Assembly (NCBI GenBank): GCA_021234155.1
Contig: JAJEKV010000011.1
Span: 1,738,001-1,802,000 of the forward strand
Length of the DNA stretch: 64,000 nt
Direction: 5' to 3'
Origin: Isoetes taiwanensis
Lineage: Eukaryota > Streptophyta > Lycopodiopsida > Isoetales > Isoetaceae
Shown one piece after another: positions 54,446-64,000 of the stretch (positions are counted from its first letter, which is position 1; each line of letters starts with the position of its first letter). Under the pieces are notes generated by a model. That model made no database searches, was not told the DNA's origin, and was given only the letters and a program-made list of their open reading frames with translations. Made by a program: the position numbers and the translations under genes.

Positions 54446-57163
54446 TCACCAATAATCTCCACATGAACATTTCCCATCTCCAAAGTGATGAAAGCGATTA
54501 GCATCTCTCATAATGATTTGCCGTCCTTCTATCTTTGAAATTAACTTTGTCACTGTATGGCAGTCGACACAGACCCTAAGATTCTTGACAATGCGTAGAG
54601 TGGTTCCACTGGAAGTAGACAGGAGCCCAAAACTTATTGCCAGTTTCTCACTATGATAACCAAGCAACGTTTCTTTGGTCTCCTCATCCAGATCATGCAA
54701 AACTGATGATGTATCAGGCACATACCCACACGCATCTAATTGCCTATTCAAAAGTTTCAGCCTCGCATAGATGGCTTCCTTCATTGGATGGGAGTCATCA
54801 CCAACCAGAAAGGTATGAACCTGATTACCAATCTCAATTGAACTGCACCCCGGTTCCTTCTTTATGCCTCTTTCCACCATAAGCTTTCTAATACGTGCAA
54901 CATCCACCCATCTACCAGCTCTAGCATATATGTTGGACAAAACAACATATGCGGCAGGATTATCTGGGTCCAACTTGAGGACCTGTTCTGCAGCAATCTC
55001 ACCTCTTTTAACATCACCGTGAATCCTACAAGCAGCTAGGAGAGCCATCCATACAACAGCTATATCTTCATAAGCTGTATCCCTAATGAAGGCATGCGCC
55101 TCTTCCAACTGTCCTGCACGACCCAGAAGATCAACCATGCAGCCATAATGTTCAGCTGTCGGTATGATGCCATAATCTTTGACCATTGCATCGAAATAGC
55201 ATTGTCCCTTATTAACAAGGCCTGCATGACTACATGCATATAAAATATAGACAAATGTGATATTATCGGGCTTCAGACCCTGCGATATCATTTGCTGAAA
55301 CAAATCCAGTGCCTCCTTACCAAATCCATGTTGTGCATACGATCCAATCATTGTACTCCAGGTCACAACATTGCGTTGATGCATTTGATCAAATACTTTT
55401 CGCGCATCCTGCAAGCTACCACATTTAGCATACATGTTAATCAGGGCAGTACCAATCATGATGTCTGATGAATATTCATGAGATACAATCATGTCATGGA
55501 ACAGCTTTCCAGCGTTCAAAGAGGATATGCTTGCACAAGCATCAAGAGCAGCAAGGAAAGTGATTGCATCTGGCTGTGCATGCGCGCATTCCATTTGCTG
55601 AAAGAGTTTTAGGACTTCTCTGCCATGCCCATTCTGGGTGCACACGGAAAGCATGGCATTCCAAGATGCCACAGACCTTTGAGACATTTTATTGAATATC
55701 AATTGTGCATGTTCCAAGCTACCACAATTACCATACATATTTATCAAAGCATTACTGACTATCATATTAGCCGTGCATTCATTATTGACAATAATAACGG
55801 CATGAATCAATAAACCATTTGCTAAATCACTGATACTACGGCACGAACTTAGGGCATTAATGTAGGTCACCTGGTTCGCCCTGACATCTTCAAGCTGCAT
55901 ACAACGCAAAAGTTGAAGGGTTTTGCCAGAGTGATTCTTATACGCATATGCTGCAACCATGGCATTCCAAGATATAATATCTCGTTTAAATAATCTGTCA
56001 AACACAGTAGATGAATATTCTCCATTTCCCGACTTCCCGTACATGTTAATAAGAGCATTTCCAACAGTGCTATCTAATTGATAGCCAGATGCAATGATGC
56101 AAGAATGGACCATCTTGCCATCTGCCTTACCAGAACATGCCGCCAGAGAGTTAATGAAGGTCACGCTATCTGCTCTTACATCACCTATTTGTAATTCAAG
56201 TAAACATTCCAGTGATTGTTTGGCATACCCTGCCTTTGCATATGCTGCAATAATGGTGTTCCAACATATAATATCTCTATGCTCCATCTTGACAAACAGG
56301 GTATGTACATCCATTAGACTCTGACAATAACCATACATATGGAGCAAGGAAGTTATCAAGACCATGTCTGATTGCAGCCGACCATGCATAATGGCAGCAT
56401 GGACAAACTTTCCCAAAGCCATCTTAAATGAGCATAGTCTAAGAATGTTAAGGAACGTTACTTTATTTGGCTCCATACCTTTTTCTTGCATCTGCCATAG
56501 AAGTTCTAAAACATTATCACTGCCATGCTGAGCATAAATTGCTATTATAGCATTCCACGAAACTATATCCAATTGGGTAATCTTGTTAAAGACCGCATGC
56601 GCATTGATGATACCTCCACATCTCCCATACATGTTCGCAAGAGCAGTTCCAACAACAACATCTGACTCATACATCGTGTCAGCAACGTGAGCATGAATCC
56701 GCTCAGCTTCTTCCAGCGATGATAAGCTAGAGCATACATATAAGATAGCAATTACACTTGACCTATGCAATTTAATTCTTCTTGACCACATTTGTTCAAT
56801 CAAATTCAATGCATTGTTCAAATAACCACATCGAAAAAGCGCTACTATCACAGTATTCCAAGAGTTTATACTTGGATTTACCATTTGAGCAAACATTTTT
56901 GATGCATGCCCGATGCTGTGCCATCTGCAATACATCTCCATAAGCTGGACAAGTATGTTCTTCTCAAGCCCATATTTAATGCTATCAGCGTGTAACTGCT
57001 TACCTTTTGCTAGTGAATTAAGTTCAGCAAAGCACCACGCATTTCTTGTAATCTTCTGCGCGCATTCATCATGTGCTAGGTGCTGAATACTCCTCTCCAT
57101 TCGTATCTCTGGAAAAATATATTTGTAATATCCAAGGGTCTGGTCCTTTCCTGATCCACACAC
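54446..57163 (-). CDS. PPR protein, PLS class with complete E and DYW domains
   Basis: An intronless frame of 905 residues. PPR motifs run from about residue 50 to 680 (for example SWNTVIVALFRCGYLNNALN, SWNAIIAIYAQHGSDNVLEL, VTFLAALDACASISSLNAGK, NMYAKCGSLQDARKVFDQM). The E1/E2 region follows (AEHYGCMVDLLGRAGQLEEA, LSNIYARAGRWVDVARIRKL), then the PG box EPGCSSIEI and a DYW domain with HSEKLA (the HxE zinc/catalytic motif), CVDCH, and the terminal CSCGDYW. DYW domains are cytidine deaminases that edit C to U in organelle transcripts; in ferns some act in the reverse direction. The final DYW tripeptide is intact. The first Met is a guess: MERSIQHL at residue 22 is an alternative, and no clear transit peptide is seen. 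Its 5' end lies 237 bp downstream of the next PPR gene on the same strand. Confidence 0.9.
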   Translation of the reverse strand: MCGSGKDQTLGYYKYIFPEIRMERSIQHLAHDECAQKITRNAWCFAELNSLAKGKQLHADSIKYGLEKNILVQLMEMYCRWHSIGHASKMFAQMVNPSINSWNTVIVALFRCGYLNNALNLIEQMWSRRIKLHRSSVIAILYVCSSLSSLEEAERIHAHVADTMYESDVVVGTALANMYGRCGGIINAHAVFNKITQLDIVSWNAIIAIYAQHGSDNVLELLWQMQEKGMEPNKVTFLNILRLCSFKMALGKFVHAAIMHGRLQSDMVLITSLLHMYGYCQSLMDVHTLFVKMEHRDIICWNTIIAAYAKAGYAKQSLECLLELQIGDVRADSVTFINSLAACSGKADGKMVHSCIIASGYQLDSTVGNALINMYGKSGNGEYSSTVFDRLFKRDIISWNAMVAAYAYKNHSGKTLQLLRCMQLEDVRANQVTYINALSSCRSISDLANGLLIHAVIIVNNECTANMIVSNALINMYGNCGSLEHAQLIFNKMSQRSVASWNAMLSVCTQNGHGREVLKLFQQMECAHAQPDAITFLAALDACASISSLNAGKLFHDMIVSHEYSSDIMIGTALINMYAKCGSLQDARKVFDQMHQRNVVTWSTMIGSYAQHGFGKEALDLFQQMISQGLKPDNITFVYILYACSHAGLVNKGQCYFDAMVKDYGIIPTAEHYGCMVDLLGRAGQLEEAHAFIRDTAYEDIAVVWMALLAACRIHGDVKRGEIAAEQVLKLDPDNPAAYVVLSNIYARAGRWVDVARIRKLMVERGIKKEPGCSSIEIGNQVHTFLVGDDSHPMKEAIYARLKLLNRQLDACGYVPDTSSVLHDLDEETKETLLGYHSEKLAISFGLLSTSSGTTLRIVKNLRVCVDCHTVTKLISKIEGRQIIMRDANRFHHFGDGKCSCGDYW

Positions 57164-57399
57164 AATGACGAGCTTATAACACCCAAAACATAAACAAATA
57201 TCATAAATAGATACAAAAGATTAGATATCTAGGTAAATTCTAGGTTTCAATTCATTTAGTAAGGACAAAAATATAAATGCGTGCATGTAGAACACAATGC
57301 ATATCATACCTCACAACTCATTCCCTACTAGTTTTGCTTTTCCATCGGTATCCTTGCTAAAGGCTCTCAGCTAATTTAGACCGACCATCGGTTTGATCA

Positions 57400-60360
57400 T
57401 TATGCCAGATTCACATGAATGTTGGACAATGTAATAAATGCTGCAGCATGTAATGGATCAAACTCGAGCACTAATTCTGCTGCATATTTCCCACGCTGCA
57501 TATCCCCATGCATTCTGCATGCTCCAAGAAATGTGACACAAACTAAAAGATTAGGCCTAACAGGCATCTCATTGAAGAAATCGTCAGCCTCGTCCAAACT
57601 TCCAGATCTCCCTAAAAGATCCAAAAGGCACCCAAAACTTGCTATTGCTGGTACAATGTTATAAGTTTTGCTCATCAACAAAAAATACATAATTCCTTCA
57701 TCTATTTTACCAGCATGACTGCAAGCGGACAAAACACCAATAAAGCTTATGCTATCTGGCTTTACTGCATCCCTGTGCATATGCCAAAAGAGATTGAGAG
57801 CTTCATCCCCATAACCATATTGAGCATAAGATACAAGTATTGCATTCCACGACATGACATTACGATCAGACATGTTATCAAACACCTTCTGTGCATCTGC
57901 AATACAACCACATTTACCGTACATGTTCACAAGAGCAGTCCCCATAACCACATCAAGCTCAGGTTGTGAACAGATTACCAAGGTATGAATTAGTTTGCCC
58001 TCCATGAATGCCGCTATGCTAGAACATGCATCAGCAGTGTTAATGAAAGAGATCATGTCTAGCTGTAAACCTTCCTGACGGGCTTCTCTAAAGGACTGCA
58101 GAGCTTTCATATTTTGACCGTTGTAAGAGTATGCTGCAATCATGGCATTCCATGATCCTACATTCCTCTGATGCATACATTCAAACACTATAGTAGCATC
58201 ATCTGCACTTCCAGACCTTCCGTACATGTTTACAAGGGCATTTCCAACAACAGTATCCAGTGTAAACATCTTGTCGACCATGTATGCATGTATCAATTTA
58301 CCCTCTGCCAGAACTCCGGAGTGAGAGCATGCATTAAATGCGGCAATAAATGTGATTGTGTCCACACAGGTGCCCACTGAGAACATGTGATGAAAAATTT
58401 TAAGTGCTTCCTTCTCATGTCCATTCTGGATAAAAGCCGCAATCAAGGCATTCCATGATATAACGTCCCTCAGTCGCATGCTGTCAAATACACTTTGTGC
58501 ACCTGACAAGAACCCACATTTTCCATACATGTTGATTATGGCATTGTACAGAATTATATCAAATTGGACCCTGCTATGAATAATAAAAGCATGCATTAGG
58601 ATACCCGCTGTTAGAGAAATGGGATCACTGAATGTTCCGAGGATACATACAAAAGTAACCTTATCTGGGACTGCCCCAGACAATACCATTTGCTGAAAGA
58701 GCTGAAGTGCCTCCCTAACATGCCCATGTTTCATATGTGCTGCAACAATGGTATTCCATGACATTAAATCAAGTTGATCCATATTAAAAAATACTCTGCA
58801 TGCATCATCCAAGTTGCCACAATTGCTATACATGTTGACCAAGGCAGTCCCCACATACTCGAGAACATCAAACATACACTCGATTGAAAAAGCATGAACA
58901 AGTTTTCCATCCATTACATCCACTGGTGCGCAACATGCCTCTAAACTAGTCATAAAGGTGATATTGTCTGGCTGCAATCCGACCAAAATTAACTGGTGGA
59001 AAAGCATCATAGTTTCTTTTCTAAATCCCTGATGGGCATATGCTGATAACATAGCATTCCACATGACTATGTTTTCATTGGCACCTTTGTCAAACACCAT
59101 GCGTGCAGCGCTCACGTTGCCACATTTGCTGTACATGCTGATAAGAACTGTTCTAACAAGGTCAATGGTGTTGAAGTTATTTCTAATTGTGTGTGCATGG
59201 ACCAACTTGCCAGCTTCTAAGCTAGTAGACGCATCAATCATATTAATGAAAGTAATTTCATCTGGGCTTATGCATTCTTCTTGCATGGCCTCAAACAATT
59301 CAAATACGTGCTTGGAAATTGTAGAGCGAGAATAAGCACCAATCATGGAAGTCCACGAAATAACATTCTTTTTGGGCAATTTATCAAAAGCCGCATGTGC
59401 ATCTTCAAGACTTCCACATTTGCTGTATGCAGTAATTAGGGCTGCTATGACAGCACTATGTGATTCATAATCGTTATAAACAATGTACTTAGAGATGTAC
59501 CGAATTTCTTGTAGTGTCATAGGACAAGATAGAGCTGTTATAAAAGAGATCCTATCTGGTTTTATGCATTCGTGTACCATTTGGCAAAATAGTTCAAAAC
59601 TATTCCTTGCATCCCCATGTTTGACATATGTTCCGAGCATTGCATTCCAGGATATGACGTCTTTTTCTGAAATTTTGTCAAATACAGCTCGTGCTTTCGC
59701 ATGGTTTTTGCATCTTCCATATATATTAATTAGAGACGTTCCTACAACGGCATCTGATTCGTAGCCAGTGGCATATGCATGGGCATGTACGACCTTAACT
59801 TCAGCTGGGGTTATTGAATAAACATGCGCATTCAAAATGGTAATGAAGGTAACTTTATTTGCTTGTATCTGTTGTTGCCTCATTTGTGCCAGAATTTGTA
59901 AGGCATCCTTTCCCTGGCCATTCTGGACATATGCAGAGATAACCCGGTTCCATGAGATAACACTTGGGTTATGCACGTTGTCAAATGCTTCACATGCGTC
60001 TTGTAAGCTCTCACACTTGTGATACATTTCTACAAGCCGATCCCCTAAGTTTGAGTCTTGTTGGAGGGCGCATTTGATAATATGAGCGTGAACTATTCTT
60101 CCTTCTAGGAATGCTTTGGCACTGCCGCAACTTCTCAACAGGCAAACATAGTCTGATAGTTTTACGTGAATATGTTCTTGATTTAAACATCGAATTGCCT
60201 CTTTTATTCGTCCTTGCCTGGCTAAAGTCCTAACATCTCCAACGCTTTTTACAGTAGTAGCTAAAATTGAAACGTTTCCGATACCCCTCTTACTACAGAC
60301 ACAACAAAAATGCGACCAACCCTTACTTCTGTCTACAAACATAAAGAAGTATTGAAGCAC
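57400..60360 (-). CDS. Large PPR protein, PLS class ending inside the E domain
   Basis: An intronless frame of 986 residues. After a basic, hydrophobic N-terminus that could be an organelle transit peptide come more than twenty PPR motifs (SWNRVISAYVQNGQGKDALQ, VTFITILNAHVYS, SWNAMLGTYVKHGDARNSFE, SWNTIVAAHMKHGHVREALQ, SWNAILVSYAQYGYGDEALN). Near the end E-type sequence appears (ASFGCLLDLLGRSGSLDEAD, VTFLGACRMHGDMQRGKYAA, AAAFITLSNIHVNLA) and then a stop, exactly where LSNIYA.AGRW would continue in the neighbouring gene. E2, the PG box and DYW are missing and not visible in the 237 bp before the next gene. It may bind RNA and recruit a DYW protein in trans, or be a recently truncated gene. 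Confidence 0.88.
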   Translation of the reverse strand: MLQYFFMFVDRSKGWSHFCCVCSKRGIGNVSILATTVKSVGDVRTLARQGRIKEAIRCLNQEHIHVKLSDYVCLLRSCGSAKAFLEGRIVHAHIIKCALQQDSNLGDRLVEMYHKCESLQDACEAFDNVHNPSVISWNRVISAYVQNGQGKDALQILAQMRQQQIQANKVTFITILNAHVYSITPAEVKVVHAHAYATGYESDAVVGTSLINIYGRCKNHAKARAVFDKISEKDVISWNAMLGTYVKHGDARNSFELFCQMVHECIKPDRISFITALSCPMTLQEIRYISKYIVYNDYESHSAVIAALITAYSKCGSLEDAHAAFDKLPKKNVISWTSMIGAYSRSTISKHVFELFEAMQEECISPDEITFINMIDASTSLEAGKLVHAHTIRNNFNTIDLVRTVLISMYSKCGNVSAARMVFDKGANENIVMWNAMLSAYAHQGFRKETMMLFHQLILVGLQPDNITFMTSLEACCAPVDVMDGKLVHAFSIECMFDVLEYVGTALVNMYSNCGNLDDACRVFFNMDQLDLMSWNTIVAAHMKHGHVREALQLFQQMVLSGAVPDKVTFVCILGTFSDPISLTAGILMHAFIIHSRVQFDIILYNAIINMYGKCGFLSGAQSVFDSMRLRDVISWNALIAAFIQNGHEKEALKIFHHMFSVGTCVDTITFIAAFNACSHSGVLAEGKLIHAYMVDKMFTLDTVVGNALVNMYGRSGSADDATIVFECMHQRNVGSWNAMIAAYSYNGQNMKALQSFREARQEGLQLDMISFINTADACSSIAAFMEGKLIHTLVICSQPELDVVMGTALVNMYGKCGCIADAQKVFDNMSDRNVMSWNAILVSYAQYGYGDEALNLFWHMHRDAVKPDSISFIGVLSACSHAGKIDEGIMYFLLMSKTYNIVPAIASFGCLLDLLGRSGSLDEADDFFNEMPVRPNLLVCVTFLGACRMHGDMQRGKYAAELVLEFDPLHAAAFITLSNIHVNLA

Positions 60361-61084
60361 TTACGAGGTACAAAAGACTTTATGATCCTCATCTTCCTTT
60401 CCGATGGGTAGACAACTTCGATTTCTTCATTTGCTCAAGCTCGGGCTTTGCATACATGCTGTTGCGTTTCCCCTGATGATTAACTTTTAACTCCTCGTTT
60501 AAACAATTGTTTGGCAGACCGTCTCGCTAGGAACATTATTCCGAATTGAATATACTCGAATCCCAGAATCAGCTCCATGTTTCAAATTTGGTTTTGATCA
60601 CCTACTTTTCTGCTCTATGTCTCTCTGCCTCTTCCCGGACTCCCGAATATGTCTCTCCTATTCAAGGGCTTATTTGATAGCAGGATCGAATCTTGAACAA
60701 ATGCCTGAATAGAATGGTTCATGGTCCTATCAATTTCTGATTGGTAGGATTTTATATATTTTAAACGATGAAAACCTTTGGGTTGTTAGGCTGATGTGGC
60801 GCAATCTTAACGGTTGATGATTCCATCTCGTACAATAACCAACGGTGCCATAGCCTACAATAACAACCTACAATATCGCATTTTTAAGGGATCCCGATTT
60901 CGGGTTGGATTGGAGAAGGGGTATTACACTTGGGGAATAGGGGTATTAGCTTCCGAGTTTCAGCTCTCTAGGTTATAACAAGGGTCATGTTTGTGATCTT
61001 GCCTGAAAAATTACGGTTTGTTCTATCACATCAAAAATGATGCCCACGTCCTCCTTAAAATACCCCCTTTTGGAAATGGGGGAT
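60361..61084. other. 5' flank of the PPR genes
   Basis: No coding region is supported. This is the upstream region of the minus-strand PPR gene starting at 60360 and probably includes its promoter. No clear TATA box could be assigned. Confidence 0.4.
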
Positions 61085-61740
61085 TGATGAGTAAAGAATA
61101 ATTTCTTGAGGAGAAGGGGATTCTAGTTCTATGTTAGGGGTACTGAGGGAGTGGCACGGGGATTGCAATTTAGAACATGGGAATTTTCTCTAAAAAATGA
61201 AGAATAGGGGATGAGGAGAGATGAGATAGTCAGGGGTACTAGGGGTAATGAGAGAGTAATAAGGGGACTGCAATTTAGAACATGGGGATTTCTACTTAAA
61301 AAATGAAGAATAGAGGATGACAAGAAATTGGGTAGTCAGGGTTAGTAGGGGTAATGAGGGAGTAATGGGGATTGCAATTCAAAACATGAGGATTTTCTGT
61401 GGAAGTGAAGAATGGGGGATGAAGAGAAATAAGAGGATGACTGAGAAATGGGAAAATCGAGTTAGTAGGAGTAATAAGGGAGTAATGGGGGATTTTAATT
61501 TAGAAGATGGGAATTTCCATGAAAAAAATGAAGAAAGGGGGGTGACGAGAAATCTGGTAGTCAGGGTTAATAGGGGTAATGAGGGACTAATGGGGGATTG
61601 TAATTTAGAACGGGGGATTGCAATTTAGAACCGGGGATGAGTAGAAATGAAATAGTAGGTCTAGTAGGGGTAATGAGGGCGTAATGGGGGGATTGCACTT
61701 TAGAATTGGGGGATGAGGAGAAATGGGATAATCAGAGTTA
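61085..61740. repeat. G-rich minisatellite, about 105 bp unit, six copies
   Basis: The core GGGGTAATGAGGGAGTAATG then GGGGATTGCAATTTAGAAC recurs with anchors (CAATT) at about 61165, 61270, 61374, 61495, 61600 and 61694; each unit also contains AAAAAATGAAGAA.AGGGGATGA. One unit has a 16 bp insertion and the fifth carries a 20 bp internal repeat. The plus strand has G-runs spaced six bases apart. ORFs through it are repeat translations. Confidence 0.88.
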
Positions 61741-62345
61741 GACAAGGGATGTCTTGTTAAGGTCGTTTTAGGTCATTGGGGGTGAAATCGCCATAAGATG
61801 CCTGCATTTGATTGGTTTTGCCAAATGGACGAAAGAAGAAATTGATGAGAGTTGCTTGGTTTAAGCTTCTATTAATTGGATCTCTCAAGAATAGGTTGTT
61901 GCCTAGTATTGGTCTTTAGGGACCTTATAGTAGCATGATTATAGTAGGCCTTTTAAATAACCTTTACTTATAACTTTCGGCAACCATGGGTTATATTCAT
62001 GCCAAAATAGTAGTTATTAATCTTACTTGGGGAACTCTGACCATGCATGGTCTATTTGAAAATTGCCATGGCAGGACTGCTTTCTAGCTTAGTCCTTATC
62101 TTGTTATGCTTCATAGGGACCTTGAGTGGAGACATGGTCTTAGCTAGGAATGGTTTAAACATTACCAACCGTTACACAACTAATTTGGCATTATTAATAA
62201 CTTGGGGGATGTTGGTTGGCTTCTGACATGTTATACAAGTATATCTCATTTCAAATTATTGTGATCTTCAGGATGATTAAAATCAATATGTCTCAATTTG
62301 TTTGCTGTGCAGGCACTTGGCATGGCTTTAAGTCATTACTAAGAT
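61741..62345. other. Spacer, no gene seen
   Basis: No supported coding region. It may contain the promoter and leader of the gene proposed from 62346; an acceptor-like TTTGCTGTGCAG at about 62310 allows an upstream non-coding exon. Confidence 0.4.
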
Positions 62346-64000
62346 ATGGAATCCAAAAGAAGATATACAGGAAAATGCCTAGCCACAAGTCATAGTACAC
62401 CACATTCTGCATATGTTTGGGAATCTCTGTTGCCATATGAGGCAAGAATCGCGACCACTTCCATGTAAGTCCCTTCACGCCAAGACCAAAGATTGATTAA
62501 TTGGCAGGCACACTATTACATTTATAAAAACATTGAACATAAGGGAATATTCCACAGAATATGGGCTTTTTGGTCGAAATACCACAGACCTAATTTTGAG
62601 TGGAAGTAAAACCTAATGGTTCCGGTTGACTGGACGTCTATGACGATTTCTCTGATGCGGGATGCTTAAAATGCTAAGCATTATCCACATGATTAGGATG
62701 CTAAGCATTTCTGCTAGCACGTATCAGGGTTTGCCCTATATAGCGAAAGGAATGCAGTGTGTCTCTTGAAAAATCAGGGCGACTAGAGGGCACCCTTGGC
62801 AACGAGCAGTTTGATAAGCTTATAGAGATTCTTAGGATCCTTAGTGGCATCTACAGTCGCAGGTTTTTGCCATGTGCTACAAATATGATGATATCGTCCA
62901 GTCAAATCAGGTTTGGCTTATGCCTTGGGTTTCACACTAATTTCTCCTCTTTACATCATTAATCTGCAAGCAAGTTCATTAGTGCTAATATGTTCTTGTC
63001 ATTTAAGTAGATGTTTTCTGTTTTATTGTTCTACTATCCACGATCTCTATTCAGTTAATCTACTTAAATTGCCTTCTGCCTTGGTCAAATCTCTGATCAT
63101 ATCCAGCCAAACCATGTCTTCCATAACACTAGGGATCGTTTATTATTTTGGCCTTTTGATTTTAGTTTCGGAAACTTCTAACTCTGTTGTTTGTCTGAGT
63201 TAAATTACTTAATTGATTCTGCTCGATATTCTACTTGGAGATTAGGTGAACTTTTGGTTCAATGGGGTTTTAGGATATGATATCTTCTAAATCATTAATA
63301 TGGCACTTGTGCTTGCTATAGCAAAATGATGTATGGACTATGTTTTGGCTATGTTGTAATATCCAGTAGTTACGGTTGTCTTAGCATATGTGTTTCCTTC
63401 TAAAGCCACAAAGTTGTACCAATTTATTGAAGTGCTTTTGAAGTCCTAAATTGCTGCAATAGTTTCCTAACTTTCATGCTTCAATCTTTGGTATCTACTC
63501 CCTGACTTGGTATCTACTCCTTGACTAGTTGTATTATGACAATTCGTCTTATTATCTTACATGCACTCTTAGATCTACTTAAGTATGTCAGTTATGGCAG
63601 CCACCATGCTTTGCATTTGATAAATCTATATGCACTTGCTATTTCTGCTTAATTATAAGCTGATATTGTTATCCAACTTCACTCCCAGATTTGCAAGATA
63701 ATGTGAAATAAAGGATAGTGATGTCTAGTTCCTAAATGGGCTTATCCAGTTTGGTCCTTAGACTCAATTCTCAGCATGATTGTCAAGTTATATCATTTTG
63801 GGAAAAGGTACAATGATTAGAATTTTAGATTGTATGGGAAACACCCTGTAGGCAGCATGTGTCGCAGGGCAATATGCAAATATTTCATTAATTGAACAGA
63901 GGAATTTTAGCATCGCTTTGTGAAGCATTGTTGCAGCCTTGAAGGATCCTGAACTTGATTGTCTGATCATGGTTACAAACTTGCACTATTGTAACTACTA
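62346..64000 (+). CDS. 5' part of an unidentified multi-exon gene
   Basis: Exon 1 is proposed at 62346-62464 (ATG, MESKRRYTGKCLATSH near the start, donor TCCAT|GTAAGTCCC, phase 2) and exon 2 at 62758-62862 (acceptor AATGCAG, then SLEKSGRLEGTLGNEQFDKL, donor GTCGCAG|GTTTTT). Phases agree across the first intron and the joined frame is open for 74 codons. A later candidate exon lies at about 63937-63970 (acceptor ATTGTTGCAG, LKDPELDCLIM), but its phase does not join directly to exon 2, so at least one exon is missing. I do not recognise the family. The gene would continue beyond the window. Confidence 0.35.
62863..63936. other. AT-rich, probable intron
   Basis: No supported coding exon. T-rich and lacking repeats; it would be intronic if the gene call from 62346 is right. 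Confidence 0.35.

Overview
The window looks like nuclear DNA of a land plant, most likely a seed-free vascular plant such as a homosporous fern. That guess rests on very large, intronless PLS-class PPR genes carrying E/DYW domains, a plant-type cytosolic glycerol-3-phosphate dehydrogenase with short GT-AG introns, an F-box gene, AT-rich spacers full of small tandem duplications, and a dense load of decayed retroelements and MITEs. I cannot name the species. Nothing bacterial, organellar or viral-episomal is visible.

Layout. 1-4159: a Ty3/gypsy retrotransposon (gag-protease, polypurine tract, 3' LTR) that lacks RT/RNaseH/integrase and whose gag is split by a MITE. 4160-10140: AT-rich spacer with small duplications and one charged GC-rich ORF. 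10143-11661: a two-exon F-box gene whose 5' end is tandemly duplicated. 13690-14925: a decayed LINE 3' end. 15457-15626: a short MITE with a target duplication. 16900-21178: remains of at least two LTR elements with Met-tRNA primer sites and palindromic W-box hairpins. 21545-27502: a predicted four-exon gene for a small organelle-targeted membrane protein; its first intron (4.9 kb) holds a PPR pseudogene, a Harbinger-like MITE, a degenerate copia element and a further MITE inside the copia element. 27896-29208: a frameshifted PIF/Harbinger transposase. 30140-31790: two LINE 3' ends tail to tail. 32286-34506: a five-exon NAD-dependent glycerol-3-phosphate dehydrogenase gene. 35340-42250: nested debris of copia gag, gypsy LTRs, a second Harbinger-like MITE, a hAT MITE with perfect TIRs and TSD, and a reverse-strand gypsy pol. 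43610-43815: a captured RPB2-like fragment. 46053-47498: a tandem array of miniature LTR retrotransposons (TRIM type). 51030-53100: small WD40-like and kinase-like remnants. 54446-60360: two large PPR genes on the minus strand, one with a complete DYW deaminase domain and the upstream one ending inside its E domain. 61085-61740: a G-rich minisatellite. 62346-end: the first exons of an unidentified gene.

Functionally, the intact cellular genes are the dehydrogenase (NADH/glycerolipid metabolism), the F-box protein (probable SCF substrate adaptor), the small membrane protein (unknown) and the PPR pair (organelle RNA processing or editing; the DYW-lacking one could need a partner in trans). The transposon fraction gives the most unusual observations: a multi-unit TRIM concatemer, an LTR hairpin preserved by compensatory changes between two divergent LTRs, and a MITE whose removal puts the two halves of a gag frame back in phase.
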